Source: Halobacillus dabanensis
GTDB taxonomy: Bacteria > Bacillota > Bacilli > Bacillales > Halobacillaceae
Assembly: GCF_900114165.1 (NCBI RefSeq)
Contig: NZ_FOSB01000015.1
Location: 18,062-82,061, forward strand
Length of the DNA: 64,000 bases
Direction of reading: 5' to 3'
Numbering within the stretch: the first letter of the stretch is position 1; every line of letters starts with the position of its first letter. Made by a program: the position numbers and the translations under genes. A model generated the notes under the pieces. The model worked only from the letters and a program-made list of their open reading frames with translations. It was not told where the DNA came from and made no database searches. Shown here piece after piece: positions 51,169 to 60,503 of this stretch.

Positions 51169-52232
51169 GTGAATATATAAAAACGCTTGTGGCTACAGAA
51201 CCAAGAAAAGCAGAACTTTTAAATCTTGAAGCGGTCGAAATAAACGCTGACGAAGTAAAGATAGAAGTTGAATTTTCAGCTCCAAAGCATGGTACGGAGG
51301 TAGTTGATTTTAGAGGAATTACTCCTTTTATGGATGAAGAGTTTTCGGAGGAATGGAGAAGTTTTGTGCCAAGAAAAAATCCGGAGGAGAAAGGGATTGT
51401 ATTTGGAGAATTTCAGCTCGGGAACATGATCGTTGGAAGAATTGTAGAAATGGGAGAACAAGTATCAGGCTATTCTTTAGGAGAGCGGGTCTGTACTTAT
51501 GGACCTATCTCAGACTATGTAGGCGTAAACGGAATCAATAACCACAGATTGCTGAAAATGCCTGAGGGTGGAAAGTGGCAAAATGCTGTCTGTTATGACC
51601 CTCTCCAATTTGCTTTAGGTGCAGTGAGGGATGCTCACGTTCGCCCGGGGGATACGGTGGCCATTTCAGGTCTGGGAGCCATCGGCCAACTCGCTATTCA
51701 ATTAGTTGAGAGAATGGGAGCAGGCCTTGTCATAGGGGTTGATCCAATCGAACATAGAAGGGAAATAGCTAAATCCGGTGGTGCTGATTTGTGCTTAGAC
51801 CCGGTTTCTACGGATGCTGGTTATGAGGTGAAAAAAGCCACGGATAAACAAGGGGTGGACGTCTGGATTGAAACCAGTGGAATTGGCAGTGCCTTGCAGG
51901 ACGCATTGAAAGGGATAGGGTACGCCGGAACGATTGCTTATATTGCCTTTGCAAAACCTTTCCCGGCTGGATTAAATTTCGGAAGAGAAGCACATTTCAA
52001 TAATGCCAATCTGGTTTTCTCAAGAGCGGCAAGCGAACCCAATCGTGATTATCCTCGTTGGGATCGGAAGCGGTTGGAAAGGACTTGTTGGGAGTTACTG
52101 ATGAATGGGCATTTAAACTGTGAGAATATAATCGATCCAGTCGTTGATTTTGAAACAAGTGCAGAAGCCTACATGAAATATGTGGACCAATCACCTGAGC
52201 TTAGTATAAAAATGGGAGTTAAACATGTCTAA
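51165..52232 (+). CDS. ycjQ: Medium-chain dehydrogenase, YcjQ-like (3-keto-guloside/glycoside oxidoreductase)
   Basis: An MDR-family oxidoreductase of 355 residues. The GroES-like N-terminal half has GTEVVDFRG and the segment around GERVCTYGPISDYV. The Rossmann fold is ISGLGAIGQLAIQLVERMGA (about 167-186). In the E. coli ycjQRS cluster, YcjQ interconverts D-gulosides and their 3-keto forms, and the same position beside YcjR and YcjS homologues suggests the same role. Several classical zinc ligands of alcohol dehydrogenases are not evident. It starts with a 4-bp overlap of the permease. Confidence 0.8.
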   Translation: MSEYIKTLVATEPRKAELLNLEAVEINADEVKIEVEFSAPKHGTEVVDFRGITPFMDEEFSEEWRSFVPRKNPEEKGIVFGEFQLGNMIVGRIVEMGEQVSGYSLGERVCTYGPISDYVGVNGINNHRLLKMPEGGKWQNAVCYDPLQFALGAVRDAHVRPGDTVAISGLGAIGQLAIQLVERMGAGLVIGVDPIEHRREIAKSGGADLCLDPVSTDAGYEVKKATDKQGVDVWIETSGIGSALQDALKGIGYAGTIAYIAFAKPFPAGLNFGREAHFNNANLVFSRAASEPNRDYPRWDRKRLERTCWELLMNGHLNCENIIDPVVDFETSAEAYMKYVDQSPELSIKMGVKHV

Positions 52233-52247
52233 CAAAGGAGAGGTTTC

Positions 52248-53039
52248 ATGAAACTAGCTACACAAAATCAGGATTTTTTCCCCGAGAATATTATGGAGAA
52301 GTTTACTTATATCAAGAATTTAGGCTTTGAAGCCTTTGAGATTGATGGGAAGTTATTAGTCGAGAAAAAAGATGAAATTAAGCAGGCTATTGAGCAGACG
52401 GGCATTGGCGTCCATGCTGCTTGTGGAGGTTACGACGGATGGATAGGGGACTTCTCTGAAGAAAAAAGGCAAAATGGACTACGTGAAATCACGGGGATAT
52501 TAAAATCCCTTCAGTATGTGGGAGGGGAAGGAATGGTCGTTCCTGCCGCCTGGGGGATGTTCACCTATCGACTGCCTCCGATGGAATCTCCAAGAAGTCA
52601 AGAAGAAGACTGGCGAGTAGTGAGTGATTCCCTTATTCAATTGGATAAGGTCGCCAGAGCTACAGAAACAACCGTATTTTTAGAGCCATTAAACCGCTAT
52701 CAAGATCACATGATTAATAAAGTAGAAACGGCGAGAAAGTATATCGAACAAAATAATTTAAGTCACACAAAAATTATCGGTGATTTTTACCATATGAATA
52801 TTGAAGAAGACAGCCTGGTAGAGTCATTGAAAACACATAAGGATCTCATGACTCATATACACCTGGCAGATAATCACCGTCACCAGCCGGGAAGTGGATC
52901 CATTGATTTTCGTCAATGTTTTGAACAATTGAAAAAGAATGGGTATCAGGGTTACTTAACGATTGAATGCCGTGTTAGAGGTGAGAATTCTGAGGAAGAA
53001 TACAAGCATTCGGTCAATTTTCTGCAATCATTACTATAA
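52248..53039 (+). CDS. ycjR: YcjR-like sugar C4-epimerase (TIM-barrel)
   Basis: A protein of 263 residues of the xylose-isomerase-like TIM-barrel family. Metal-ligand segments are visible: FLEPLNRYQDHM (Glu), IIGDFYHMNIEED (Asp, His), HIHLADNHRHQPGSG (His) and LTIECRVRG (Glu). E. coli YcjR epimerises C4 of 3-keto-gulosides to 3-keto-glucosides between the steps of YcjQ and YcjS. Its gene lies in the same place here. The ribosome-binding site is AAAGGAGAGG. Other sugar-phosphate isomerase roles are less likely, given the context. Confidence 0.82.
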   Translation: MKLATQNQDFFPENIMEKFTYIKNLGFEAFEIDGKLLVEKKDEIKQAIEQTGIGVHAACGGYDGWIGDFSEEKRQNGLREITGILKSLQYVGGEGMVVPAAWGMFTYRLPPMESPRSQEEDWRVVSDSLIQLDKVARATETTVFLEPLNRYQDHMINKVETARKYIEQNNLSHTKIIGDFYHMNIEEDSLVESLKTHKDLMTHIHLADNHRHQPGSGSIDFRQCFEQLKKNGYQGYLTIECRVRGENSEEEYKHSVNFLQSLL

Positions 53040-53059
53040 GAACCAGGGGAGGGACTGGC

Positions 53060-54100
53060 TTGGCTAATACTAAAGTTGCCATTATCGGGGGAGGTCAGGT
53101 TGCTGAAACCAAACACCTCCCAAGTTATTCAGAAATAGAGGGTGTTGAAATTGTAGCTGTCTTGAACAGCAACAAGGAGAATGCCCGCCAATTTGCACTG
53201 AAGAATAATATTCCCGGGTATTACGGTGACATTCATGAATTACTGAAGAAGGAGCAGCCTGATTTGGTTAGTGTGTGCACTCCTAACAAATATCATTATG
53301 AACACGTGACTGCAGCTCTTAAGGCAGGATGTCACGTGCTATGTGAAAAGCCACCAAGCATCTTGGCCGAAGAAGCCAAAGAAATGATGGAGTTAGCCGA
53401 GCGTAAAGGCGTAGTTCTTTCATATAATTTCCAACACCGTTTCTCTTTAGAAGCAAGAAGAATTCGGGAGGAATATCGCCAGGGTAAGCTTGGAGATGTG
53501 TATCATATTAATCTTTCTGCTCTTCGGAGGTCTGGGGTCCCGGGCTGGGGAAGCTTTATTGATAAGGATCTCCAGGGTGGCGGTCCGTTAATTGATATTG
53601 GCATACATATGTTGGACACGGCTTTTTATATTTTGGGTTTTCCAAAAGTGAAAAAGGTTACAGGGAAGATGTTTAATAAGATTGGTCCCTATAAATCCGA
53701 GGGCTCGTTCGGTCAATGGAACCCAGAGAAGTATGAAGTCGAGGATTCTTTTTTCGGATTTATTGAACTAACCAATGGTGGATTAATACAAATTAGTACG
53801 TCATTTGCTTTGAACATCAAAGAAACCAAGCAGTTGAATGCTGAATTTCATGGGGATAAGGCTGGAGCAACCTTGTACCCCCTAGAAATCTATTCGGATC
53901 ATAAAGGTGAATTAGTTTCCTTAGTCCAAGAGGATATGGTGGAAGATCATGCTGAAAGAAGAGCTATACACTCTTTTGTGAGGAAATGCAGAGGGTCCGC
54001 TGAGGAAGATATAGCTAGTGGGGAAGAAGGATTTAAAATCCAAACTATCATAGAGTCGCTTTATAAATCAGCAGAACTGGGAGAGAGTATTTATATATGA
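53060..54100 (+). CDS. ycjS: Gfo/Idh/MocA dehydrogenase, YcjS-like (3-keto-glucoside reductase)
   Basis: A protein of 346 residues. The N-terminal Rossmann fold is KVAIIGGGQVAETKHLPSYS, then VSVCTPNKYHYEHV and HVLCEKPPSI with the family EKP motif (about 96-98). In the C-terminal half, GGGPLIDIGIHMLDTAFYIL supplies the catalytic Asp/His pair. E. coli YcjS interconverts D-glucosides and 3-keto-glucosides with NAD(H). TTG 53060 lies 6 bp after AGGGGAGGG. Its stop overlaps the start of the next gene by 4 bp. Confidence 0.85.
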   Translation: MANTKVAIIGGGQVAETKHLPSYSEIEGVEIVAVLNSNKENARQFALKNNIPGYYGDIHELLKKEQPDLVSVCTPNKYHYEHVTAALKAGCHVLCEKPPSILAEEAKEMMELAERKGVVLSYNFQHRFSLEARRIREEYRQGKLGDVYHINLSALRRSGVPGWGSFIDKDLQGGGPLIDIGIHMLDTAFYILGFPKVKKVTGKMFNKIGPYKSEGSFGQWNPEKYEVEDSFFGFIELTNGGLIQISTSFALNIKETKQLNAEFHGDKAGATLYPLEIYSDHKGELVSLVQEDMVEDHAERRAIHSFVRKCRGSAEEDIASGEEGFKIQTIIESLYKSAELGESIYI

Positions 54101-56346
54101 AGAAATTAAAACTATCAGAAAAGAGTTTTGATCTGCAGAAGTTAAATAAATTCGGCACTCTTATGACCCTCGGCAATGGTTACATGGGTGTTAGAGGCGT
54201 CCATGAGGAAAACCTGCCCATCCAAAGAAGGGGTTTTTTCATCGCGGGTATTTACAACAATACGAATGAGGAAGAGCCTGAGGAAATTGTAAATCTACCA
54301 GATGTACTGGGAGTGGAGCTTGAAATAGATGGAAGGCCGTTTTCATCTCTATGTGGAAAAATCGCTGATTATCAACGAACTTTGCATATGGATAGAGGAG
54401 AAATCACTCATGACTATCTATGGAAAAGCGAGTGTGGACTTCAATTGCAACTTTCCTTTCATAGATTGGTAGCCAAACATGACCAGCATGCAATGGCTTC
54501 TAGAATTACACTGACAAGTTTAAATAAGCCTGTCCATCTATCCATACGAACTGGCATAGATGCTCAACAAACGAACCATGGCCGGCAGCATTTAAAGGAA
54601 GAAAACGTAAGGGTACATGATGAACAATACATGCAAGGGGTTTATAAAACCACTCGTTCCGATCAATCCATCGTTTTATCTGCTGCATGTCTGTACTCGC
54701 ACACCTGTAACGTGAATTATGTTTCCAAGAACCGTCAGTTAGTAAGTGAGGCTTCTACCAGTCTGAGAGAAGCAGAGCCATTCACGATAGAGAAATTCAT
54801 TTCGGTTTATACAAGTTTAGACGAAGAAGAAAAAGTTCTTCCGCATCTGGGATTAGAAAAAGTTAAAGATCTAGCTGCCCTTGGGTATGACGAAATTCGC
54901 AAGGCTTCGATGGATGCATGGGACAAGTTTTGGAATGAACAAAGAATTGAAATCCATTCATCGAATAAGATGGATCAGCTTGCTGTAGATTTTGCACAAT
55001 ATCACTTACAAATCATGACACCCAAACATAATAATAACCTTAGTATGGCAGCCAAGGGTTTAACGGGAGAAGGGTACAAAGGGCATGTTTTCTGGGATAC
55101 TGAAATTTTTATGCTTCCTTACCATTTATACAACGAACCGGAAACAGCCAAATCTCTCTTAGAGTACAGGTACAATCGATTATTTCCTGCCAAGGAGTTA
55201 GCGGCTCAGAAGGGGTATAAGGGTGTCCAGTTTCCTTGGGAAAGTGCACGGACAGGGAAAGAGGAAACGCCTGAATATGCAGCTATCAATATTAAGACTG
55301 GAAAAAGACAGAAAGTTGCTTCCGCACTTGCTGAACATCATATAGTCGCTGATGTTGCGTTTGCTGTTCTGCACTATTATAAAGTTACGGAAGACAAGAG
55401 GTTTATGAGGGAGAAAGGGTTAGAACTTCTAAAGGAAGTCAGTGAATACTGGTTAAGTCGGACTGTGGAAAGAAACGGTCAATTCCATATTCTGAATGTG
55501 ATCGGCCCAGATGAGTATACGGAGTTTATTGATAATAATGCTTACACTAATTACATGGTACATTATGTGCTGCAAGAAACGCTGAAGTACATGAGTCAAT
55601 TTAATCAAAAAGATCTAAAGCAAAAGGCAAGGATCGAAGACGCTCTTGATCGGTTATATTTGCCCCAGGTTAATGAGGATATGCTGATCCCTCAGGATGA
55701 CACATTCTTGAACAAGCCTGCGATTGACCTGACAAAGTATAAACAAACTCAAGGTAGTCAGTCGATTTTACTTGATTATTCCAGAGAAGAAGTTAATGAA
55801 ATGCAAGTTCTGAAACAAGCTGATGTGGTGATGTTGTTATACCTTTTCCCACACCTATTTTCTCAAGACGTTATGAAAAGAAATTATCGCTATTATGAGG
55901 AAAGAACGATTCACGACTCTTCCTTAAGTAAAGCGATCCATTCCATAATAGCGATGCGAAGCGGGGAGAATGAGCGAGCTTATCAGTTATTTCAAGAAGC
56001 GTGCCTAATCGATCTTGGTCCGAACCCGAAATCATCAGATGAAGGCATTCACGGGGCATCTCTAGGAGCTCTTTGGTTAGCGGTTTCTAGTTTTCTCAAC
56101 ATGCAATTTAGAGAGAACACCATTCATTTCGATCCCCAAATCCCTGAGTCCTGGTCCTATCTTAAATTTCCATTTTATTATCGACAAAGAAAAATGATTA
56201 CAGAAATCAATGGTGGTAAACTTTATATTCGTAAAGTTTATGGGCCGCCTGTCTATGTGGAAGCATTCGGACAACGTCATTACTTGGAAGAGGATCAGCT
56301 ATTGGAAATTGACAAACTAGCAAATTATCAGGAGGAAGGTAGTTGA
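54097..56346 (+). CDS. ycjT: GH65 glycoside phosphorylase, kojibiose-phosphorylase-like (YcjT)
   Basis: An enzyme of 749 residues. GH65 enzymes split alpha-glucosides with phosphate to give beta-D-glucose 1-phosphate. Family blocks are GYMGVRGVHEE, GYKGHVFWDTEIFMLPYHLY, VQFPWESARTGKEETP and the catalytic-acid segment NVIGPDEYTEFIDN (about 467-480, Glu in DEY). The C-terminal beta domain contains KMITEINGGKLYIRKVYGPP. YcjT of E. coli prefers kojibiose; maltose, trehalose or nigerose phosphorylases are alternatives that cannot be told apart by eye. The pairing with a beta-phosphoglucomutase fits the product. Confidence 0.88.
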   Translation: MKKLKLSEKSFDLQKLNKFGTLMTLGNGYMGVRGVHEENLPIQRRGFFIAGIYNNTNEEEPEEIVNLPDVLGVELEIDGRPFSSLCGKIADYQRTLHMDRGEITHDYLWKSECGLQLQLSFHRLVAKHDQHAMASRITLTSLNKPVHLSIRTGIDAQQTNHGRQHLKEENVRVHDEQYMQGVYKTTRSDQSIVLSAACLYSHTCNVNYVSKNRQLVSEASTSLREAEPFTIEKFISVYTSLDEEEKVLPHLGLEKVKDLAALGYDEIRKASMDAWDKFWNEQRIEIHSSNKMDQLAVDFAQYHLQIMTPKHNNNLSMAAKGLTGEGYKGHVFWDTEIFMLPYHLYNEPETAKSLLEYRYNRLFPAKELAAQKGYKGVQFPWESARTGKEETPEYAAINIKTGKRQKVASALAEHHIVADVAFAVLHYYKVTEDKRFMREKGLELLKEVSEYWLSRTVERNGQFHILNVIGPDEYTEFIDNNAYTNYMVHYVLQETLKYMSQFNQKDLKQKARIEDALDRLYLPQVNEDMLIPQDDTFLNKPAIDLTKYKQTQGSQSILLDYSREEVNEMQVLKQADVVMLLYLFPHLFSQDVMKRNYRYYEERTIHDSSLSKAIHSIIAMRSGENERAYQLFQEACLIDLGPNPKSSDEGIHGASLGALWLAVSSFLNMQFRENTIHFDPQIPESWSYLKFPFYYRQRKMITEINGGKLYIRKVYGPPVYVEAFGQRHYLEEDQLLEIDKLANYQEEGS

Positions 56347-57038
56347 ATATGAATTCAGATCATGTAGAAGCCGTGGTGTTTGATCTTGATGGAGTAATTA
56401 CAGATACGGCTTATTACCATTACTTAGCCTGGGGAAAAATAGCTGAAGAATTAGATATACCTTTCAATCCCTCAGTAAATGAAAATTTGAAAGGTGTAAG
56501 CCGCCAGGAATCTCTCCGTATTATTTTAGACCATGGAGGTAAAGAAGATAAGTTTTCCAAGAATGAAATGGAAAAACTGGCCAGACAAAAAAATGAGTAC
56601 TATAAAGAAATGATCCAGGAATTAACTCCTGAAGATGTTCTGCCGGGGATTATGGAGCTTATTACGGAAATCAAAAACGAAAATATACCCCTAGGGGTTG
56701 CTTCAGCTTCTAAAAATGCTCCCACTGTTCTAAGAGCCTTGGAAATAGATCATTTATTTGAATACTGCGCAGATGCAAGTCGAATGAAGCGTAGCAAACC
56801 TGATCCTGAAATTTTCCTAACCGTATGTGAAGCATTAGAGGCTCGTCCCGGACATTCAATTGGTATTGAAGATGCTAGAGTGGGTATTGAAGCTATTAAA
56901 AAGGCAGGAATGTATGCAGTAGGGGTAGGAAAGAATTTAGAAGAAGCAGATCTCACATGGAAGAGCACTGAATATCTGAGTTGGACCTCAATCAAAAATA
57001 GATTTCTTACTAAAAATTCAATGGCAAGGAGGGGGTAA
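56343..57038 (+). CDS. ycjU: Beta-phosphoglucomutase (YcjU-like)
   Basis: A HAD-superfamily enzyme of 231 residues that converts beta-D-glucose 1-phosphate to glucose 6-phosphate. The nucleophile and acid/base are in VFDLDGVITDTA (first and second Asp). The cap has GVSRQESLRIILDHGG, and GVASASKNAPTVL, SKPDPEIFL and GIEDARVGIEAIK form the rest of the core. TTG 56343 overlaps the upstream stop by 4 bp with AGGAGGAAGG before it; ATG 56349 is the alternative. It finishes the job of the GH65 enzyme. Confidence 0.92.
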   Translation: MNMNSDHVEAVVFDLDGVITDTAYYHYLAWGKIAEELDIPFNPSVNENLKGVSRQESLRIILDHGGKEDKFSKNEMEKLARQKNEYYKEMIQELTPEDVLPGIMELITEIKNENIPLGVASASKNAPTVLRALEIDHLFEYCADASRMKRSKPDPEIFLTVCEALEARPGHSIGIEDARVGIEAIKKAGMYAVGVGKNLEEADLTWKSTEYLSWTSIKNRFLTKNSMARRG

Positions 57039-57039
57039 C

Positions 57040-58734
57040 GTGGTTCAATCTATGGAGAAGATAGCTAGTCACCTTGAAGAGATTTATGGGGAAGTAGATG
57101 GAAATGTGATCGGTAGATTCGAAGACTTACTAATTAAATGGGAGAAAGAAGAGTGGGAAGAAGTTCTCCCTCCTACAGAAAGAAACGTTTATCTGATTAC
57201 TTATGGAGATAGCATTTATGAGGAAGATAAGCCTACACTACCAACTCTGCACAAGTTTCTAAAAGAGACCGTAGGGGATTCAATTACGGATGTTCACTTA
57301 CTGCCTATGTTTCCATATACTTCAGATGATGGTTTTTCTGTAACAGATTATAGAAAAATTCACCCTGATTTAGGAAACTGGGAGAACATTCGATATTTCT
57401 CAAAAGACTACCGACTGATGTTTGATTTTGTAGCTAATCATATATCTCAATCTAGCGAATGGTTTCAAAAATATTTAGCAGACGATCCCTATTATCAGGA
57501 TTACTTCATTCCTGAGCAAGTAGAATTTGATAGTGAGAACGTAGTAAGACCAAGAACCTCCCCCCTTTATCATGAATATAGGGCAGGAGATCAAACAAAA
57601 ACAGCCTGGACCACTTTTAGTAAAGACCAGGTAGACGTTAATTTTAGAAATCCAGAAGTATTAATAGAGATGACGGATATACTCCTATCGTACATTCATG
57701 AAGGCGGAACCAGCATTCGGCTTGATGCCATCGGATTTATTTGGAAAGAATCAGGAACCTCAAGTATCCATTTGCCTGAAGCCCACGCTATTATTCAGCT
57801 ATGGAATACGGTCGTAAATATATTTAAGCCTAATACTCAAATTATTACGGAAACCAATGTACCTCATAAGGAAAACATAAGCTATTTTGGCAATGGTACG
57901 AATGAAGCGAATATGGTCTATCAATTCGCTCTCCCGCCTCTAGTGTTATATAGTTTTATGAAAAACGATGTAGGAACATTGACGGAATGGGCAAAAACCA
58001 TCCATAAAGTATCTGATCAGGCTACGTATTTTAACTTTCTTGCGAGTCATGACGGGATAGGAATGCGTCCAACAGAAGGCATATTAAGCGAAGAGGATCG
58101 TATGGGGTTAGTGGAGCAGACGAAAAAGAACGGTGGAGAAGTATCATATAAGAGTAATCCTGATGGGACGCAGTCTGTCTATGAACTGAACATTAACTAT
58201 TCAGAAGCATTGCGCGACCCCCGTGAAGATACGACGAAGGAAGATGAGATAAAGAAGATGCTGGCCGCTCACTCCATTCTTCTGTCATTAATCGGTGTTC
58301 CAGCGATTTATTATCATTCGTTACTGGGCTCATCGAATGATGTAGCAGGTATGAAAGAGTCGGGAATTGCTCGTCGTATTAACAGGGAAAAGCTTGAGCT
58401 TAATGATATTAATCATCAACTAAAAAATGATCCGAGACGATCCAGTATTTTTCAAGGTATGAAGAAAATGATAGAAATCAGGAAGCAGCATAGCGCTTTT
58501 TCACCTTTTGGGGAGCAGGAAGTTCTGGAGCCCCACCCAAAAGTGTTCGCATTAATACGTAAAAATCCAGAAACGGAAGAAGAAGTGTTTTTTGCCGTCA
58601 ATACCTCGAGGGAGGAGTTGGAAATCCCTCTCCCATTTCAAGGTACTGAATTATTTACAAACCAAAAAACAGCAAATTCTATCCTTTTACCTTGCTATGG
58701 ATATGCATGGGTGAAGAAAGGGCAGGTCAATTAA
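57040..58734 (+). CDS. ycjM: GH13 phosphorylase, glucosylglycerate-phosphorylase-like (YcjM)
   Basis: A GH13 (subfamily 18, sucrose-phosphorylase type) enzyme of 564 residues. DVHLLPMFPYTSDDGFSVTD, MFDFVANHISQSS, TSIRLDAIGFIWKE (nucleophile Asp) and QIITETNVPH (acid/base Glu) are in order, then LASHDGIGMRPTEG. E. coli YcjM is a glucosylglycerate phosphorylase. The adjoining glycerate kinase supports the same substrate here, since phosphorolysis would release D-glycerate. Sucrose phosphorylase remains an alternative. GTG 57040 follows AGGAGGGGG by 4 bp; ATG 57052 is possible. Confidence 0.88.
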   Translation: MVQSMEKIASHLEEIYGEVDGNVIGRFEDLLIKWEKEEWEEVLPPTERNVYLITYGDSIYEEDKPTLPTLHKFLKETVGDSITDVHLLPMFPYTSDDGFSVTDYRKIHPDLGNWENIRYFSKDYRLMFDFVANHISQSSEWFQKYLADDPYYQDYFIPEQVEFDSENVVRPRTSPLYHEYRAGDQTKTAWTTFSKDQVDVNFRNPEVLIEMTDILLSYIHEGGTSIRLDAIGFIWKESGTSSIHLPEAHAIIQLWNTVVNIFKPNTQIITETNVPHKENISYFGNGTNEANMVYQFALPPLVLYSFMKNDVGTLTEWAKTIHKVSDQATYFNFLASHDGIGMRPTEGILSEEDRMGLVEQTKKNGGEVSYKSNPDGTQSVYELNINYSEALRDPREDTTKEDEIKKMLAAHSILLSLIGVPAIYYHSLLGSSNDVAGMKESGIARRINREKLELNDINHQLKNDPRRSSIFQGMKKMIEIRKQHSAFSPFGEQEVLEPHPKVFALIRKNPETEEEVFFAVNTSREELEIPLPFQGTELFTNQKTANSILLPCYGYAWVKKGQVN

Positions 58735-59868
58735 ATGAAAATAACCATTGCTCCTGATTCTTTTAAGGGTTCCTTATCCGCTAGAGAGCTTGGTGAAGCT
58801 ATGAAAGAAGGAGTATTAAATGCAGCCCCCGAGGCTTTTGTCAAAGTATTACCTATGGGAGATGGTGGAGAAGGAACTCTTGAAGTTATAGAGGGTTTGA
58901 TTGAAAAGAAAGTAAAAGTAAAGGTACGTGGTCCTCTGCCAGACCAAAGGGTGGAGACAAGTTTTGCCATTCTTTCCTATCAGGGAAAGGAGACTGCCTT
59001 TATCGAATGTGCCCGCAGTACTGGATTAACCTTGGTGCCGAAAAATAAACGAGATCCTTATTTGTTAAACTCTTACGGTTTAGGGGAACAAATTAGAGCT
59101 GCTCTAAAATCAGGTTTTAATGATCTAATTATTTCGTTAGGTGGAAGCGCTACAACAGATGGCGGTACGGGTATGCTTCAGGCTTTAGGTTATCGTTTTT
59201 TTGATCAAGAGGACAATCTGCTAACAAGCGAAGAGAATATACTAAACCAAATCACACAGATGGATACTGCAAATGTGCTTAAAGAATTGGAAGATTGTCG
59301 CATTACTGTATTATGCGATGTTAAAAATCCATTCTATGGAGAGAACGGAGCCGCCTATATCTATGGACCACAAAAAGGGGCAGATATGAATCAAATAGCA
59401 GATCTCGATAGTGGTTTGAAAGGTTTAGCATCTCTTGTTATGAATACCAAGAAAATCGACTTGCAATCCTTAAAGGGTGCTGGTGCCGCCGGCGGATTAG
59501 GTGGTGCCCTGGCGGGAATTATGAATGCAGAATTGAAATCAGGTTTTACTGTAATTGCGGAATTACTAAGATTGGAAGATGAAATTCGAACCTCTGATTT
59601 TGTACTAACCGGGGAAGGAAATCTTGACGCTCAATCCATGCAGGGGAAAGTACCTGTTTCGGTTGCCGAATATGCTTCCAAGTATCATGTACCTGCTATT
59701 GCCCTGGCAGGAGGTATCGAACTTCGAGACCATTATCATCCTTTGGAGGCGGTATTCTCCATTCAGTCGTCTCCATGTTCAATGGAAGAAGCCATAGAGA
59801 ATACGTATGAAAATACGAAATTTACAACAGCCCAGATAATCTCCTTACTGCAAATTAATGAATCCTAA
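58735..59868 (+). CDS. glxK: Glycerate kinase (GlxK/GarK type)
   Basis: A protein of 377 residues of glycerate kinase family 1: MKITIAPDSFKGSLSARELG, PMGDGGEGTLEVIEG, ISLGGSATTDGGTGMLQALG, GAGAAGGLGGALAG and VLTGEGNLDAQSMQGKVP. It phosphorylates glycerate with ATP, mostly at C2 in this family, feeding glycolysis. The start ATG comes directly after the stop codon of the phosphorylase gene, so both are one translational unit. As the last operon gene it completes use of both halves of glucosylglycerate. The corresponding E. coli cluster lacks such a kinase. Confidence 0.92.
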   Translation: MKITIAPDSFKGSLSARELGEAMKEGVLNAAPEAFVKVLPMGDGGEGTLEVIEGLIEKKVKVKVRGPLPDQRVETSFAILSYQGKETAFIECARSTGLTLVPKNKRDPYLLNSYGLGEQIRAALKSGFNDLIISLGGSATTDGGTGMLQALGYRFFDQEDNLLTSEENILNQITQMDTANVLKELEDCRITVLCDVKNPFYGENGAAYIYGPQKGADMNQIADLDSGLKGLASLVMNTKKIDLQSLKGAGAAGGLGGALAGIMNAELKSGFTVIAELLRLEDEIRTSDFVLTGEGNLDAQSMQGKVPVSVAEYASKYHVPAIALAGGIELRDHYHPLEAVFSIQSSPCSMEEAIENTYENTKFTTAQIISLLQINES

Positions 59869-59896
59869 CAATCAAAACTTATAGATAGATCTAATC

Positions 59897-60350
59897 ATGA
59901 AGCTAAAAAGGTTGATTCAATTCAATGATGATATGAAAAAGCAAAGGCCGATTGTTATTGTAGTATATGGTGATAGCTGGACGTATGGAGCTGTCGCAGA
60001 TGGTCACGATAGCGCACAAACTACCGAGAATATAAACTCATGGGCGACTCAATTAAAGGATCACATCGAAACTTTAAACCCTAACGCAGCTAGGTACAAT
60101 CACGATTCTAACAATTATTGAGTACAGTATCTTTGAATACATCCAAGAGTTGAGGGGGATTTCAAAGGAAAACGATATCTTCATGGTCGATAATTTCAAA
60201 GTAATTGACGATTACTACAACAAAGGATTAGAAATTTCATCTTGTTTTGATGAATACGGATTACATTTAAAACAGCCTTACCACGACATTCATTTTAAGA
60301 ACATTGTGAATCATCTTTTTAAAAAAAACAACACACCTATTATTATTTAA
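59897..60350 (+). pseudogene. SGNH/GDSL hydrolase, broken
   Basis: The first part (59897-60121) has VIVVYGDSWTYGAVADG with the GDS nucleophile block. It stops at TGA 60119-60121. The second part in another frame reads ILTIIEYSIFEYIQELRG and MVDNFKVIDDYY, and ends with FDEYGLHLKQPYHDIHFKNI, the Asp-His block of SGNH hydrolases (to 60350). The middle of the domain is missing. It lies 28 bp after the ycj-like operon, without a terminator between. Confidence 0.7.
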
Positions 60351-60503
60351 TATTATAAGAAACGGATGTCGTCAGTTGAAAAAGGTAGCAGATTGCTGAA
60401 GAAGAATATCTCCGTCAAATGTAAGGTGAATAAATGGGATGTTCTGATAAATAAAATTAGCGAATATAATCCCTATGGTGAGAACATTATAGGGGGGAAT
60501 TAT

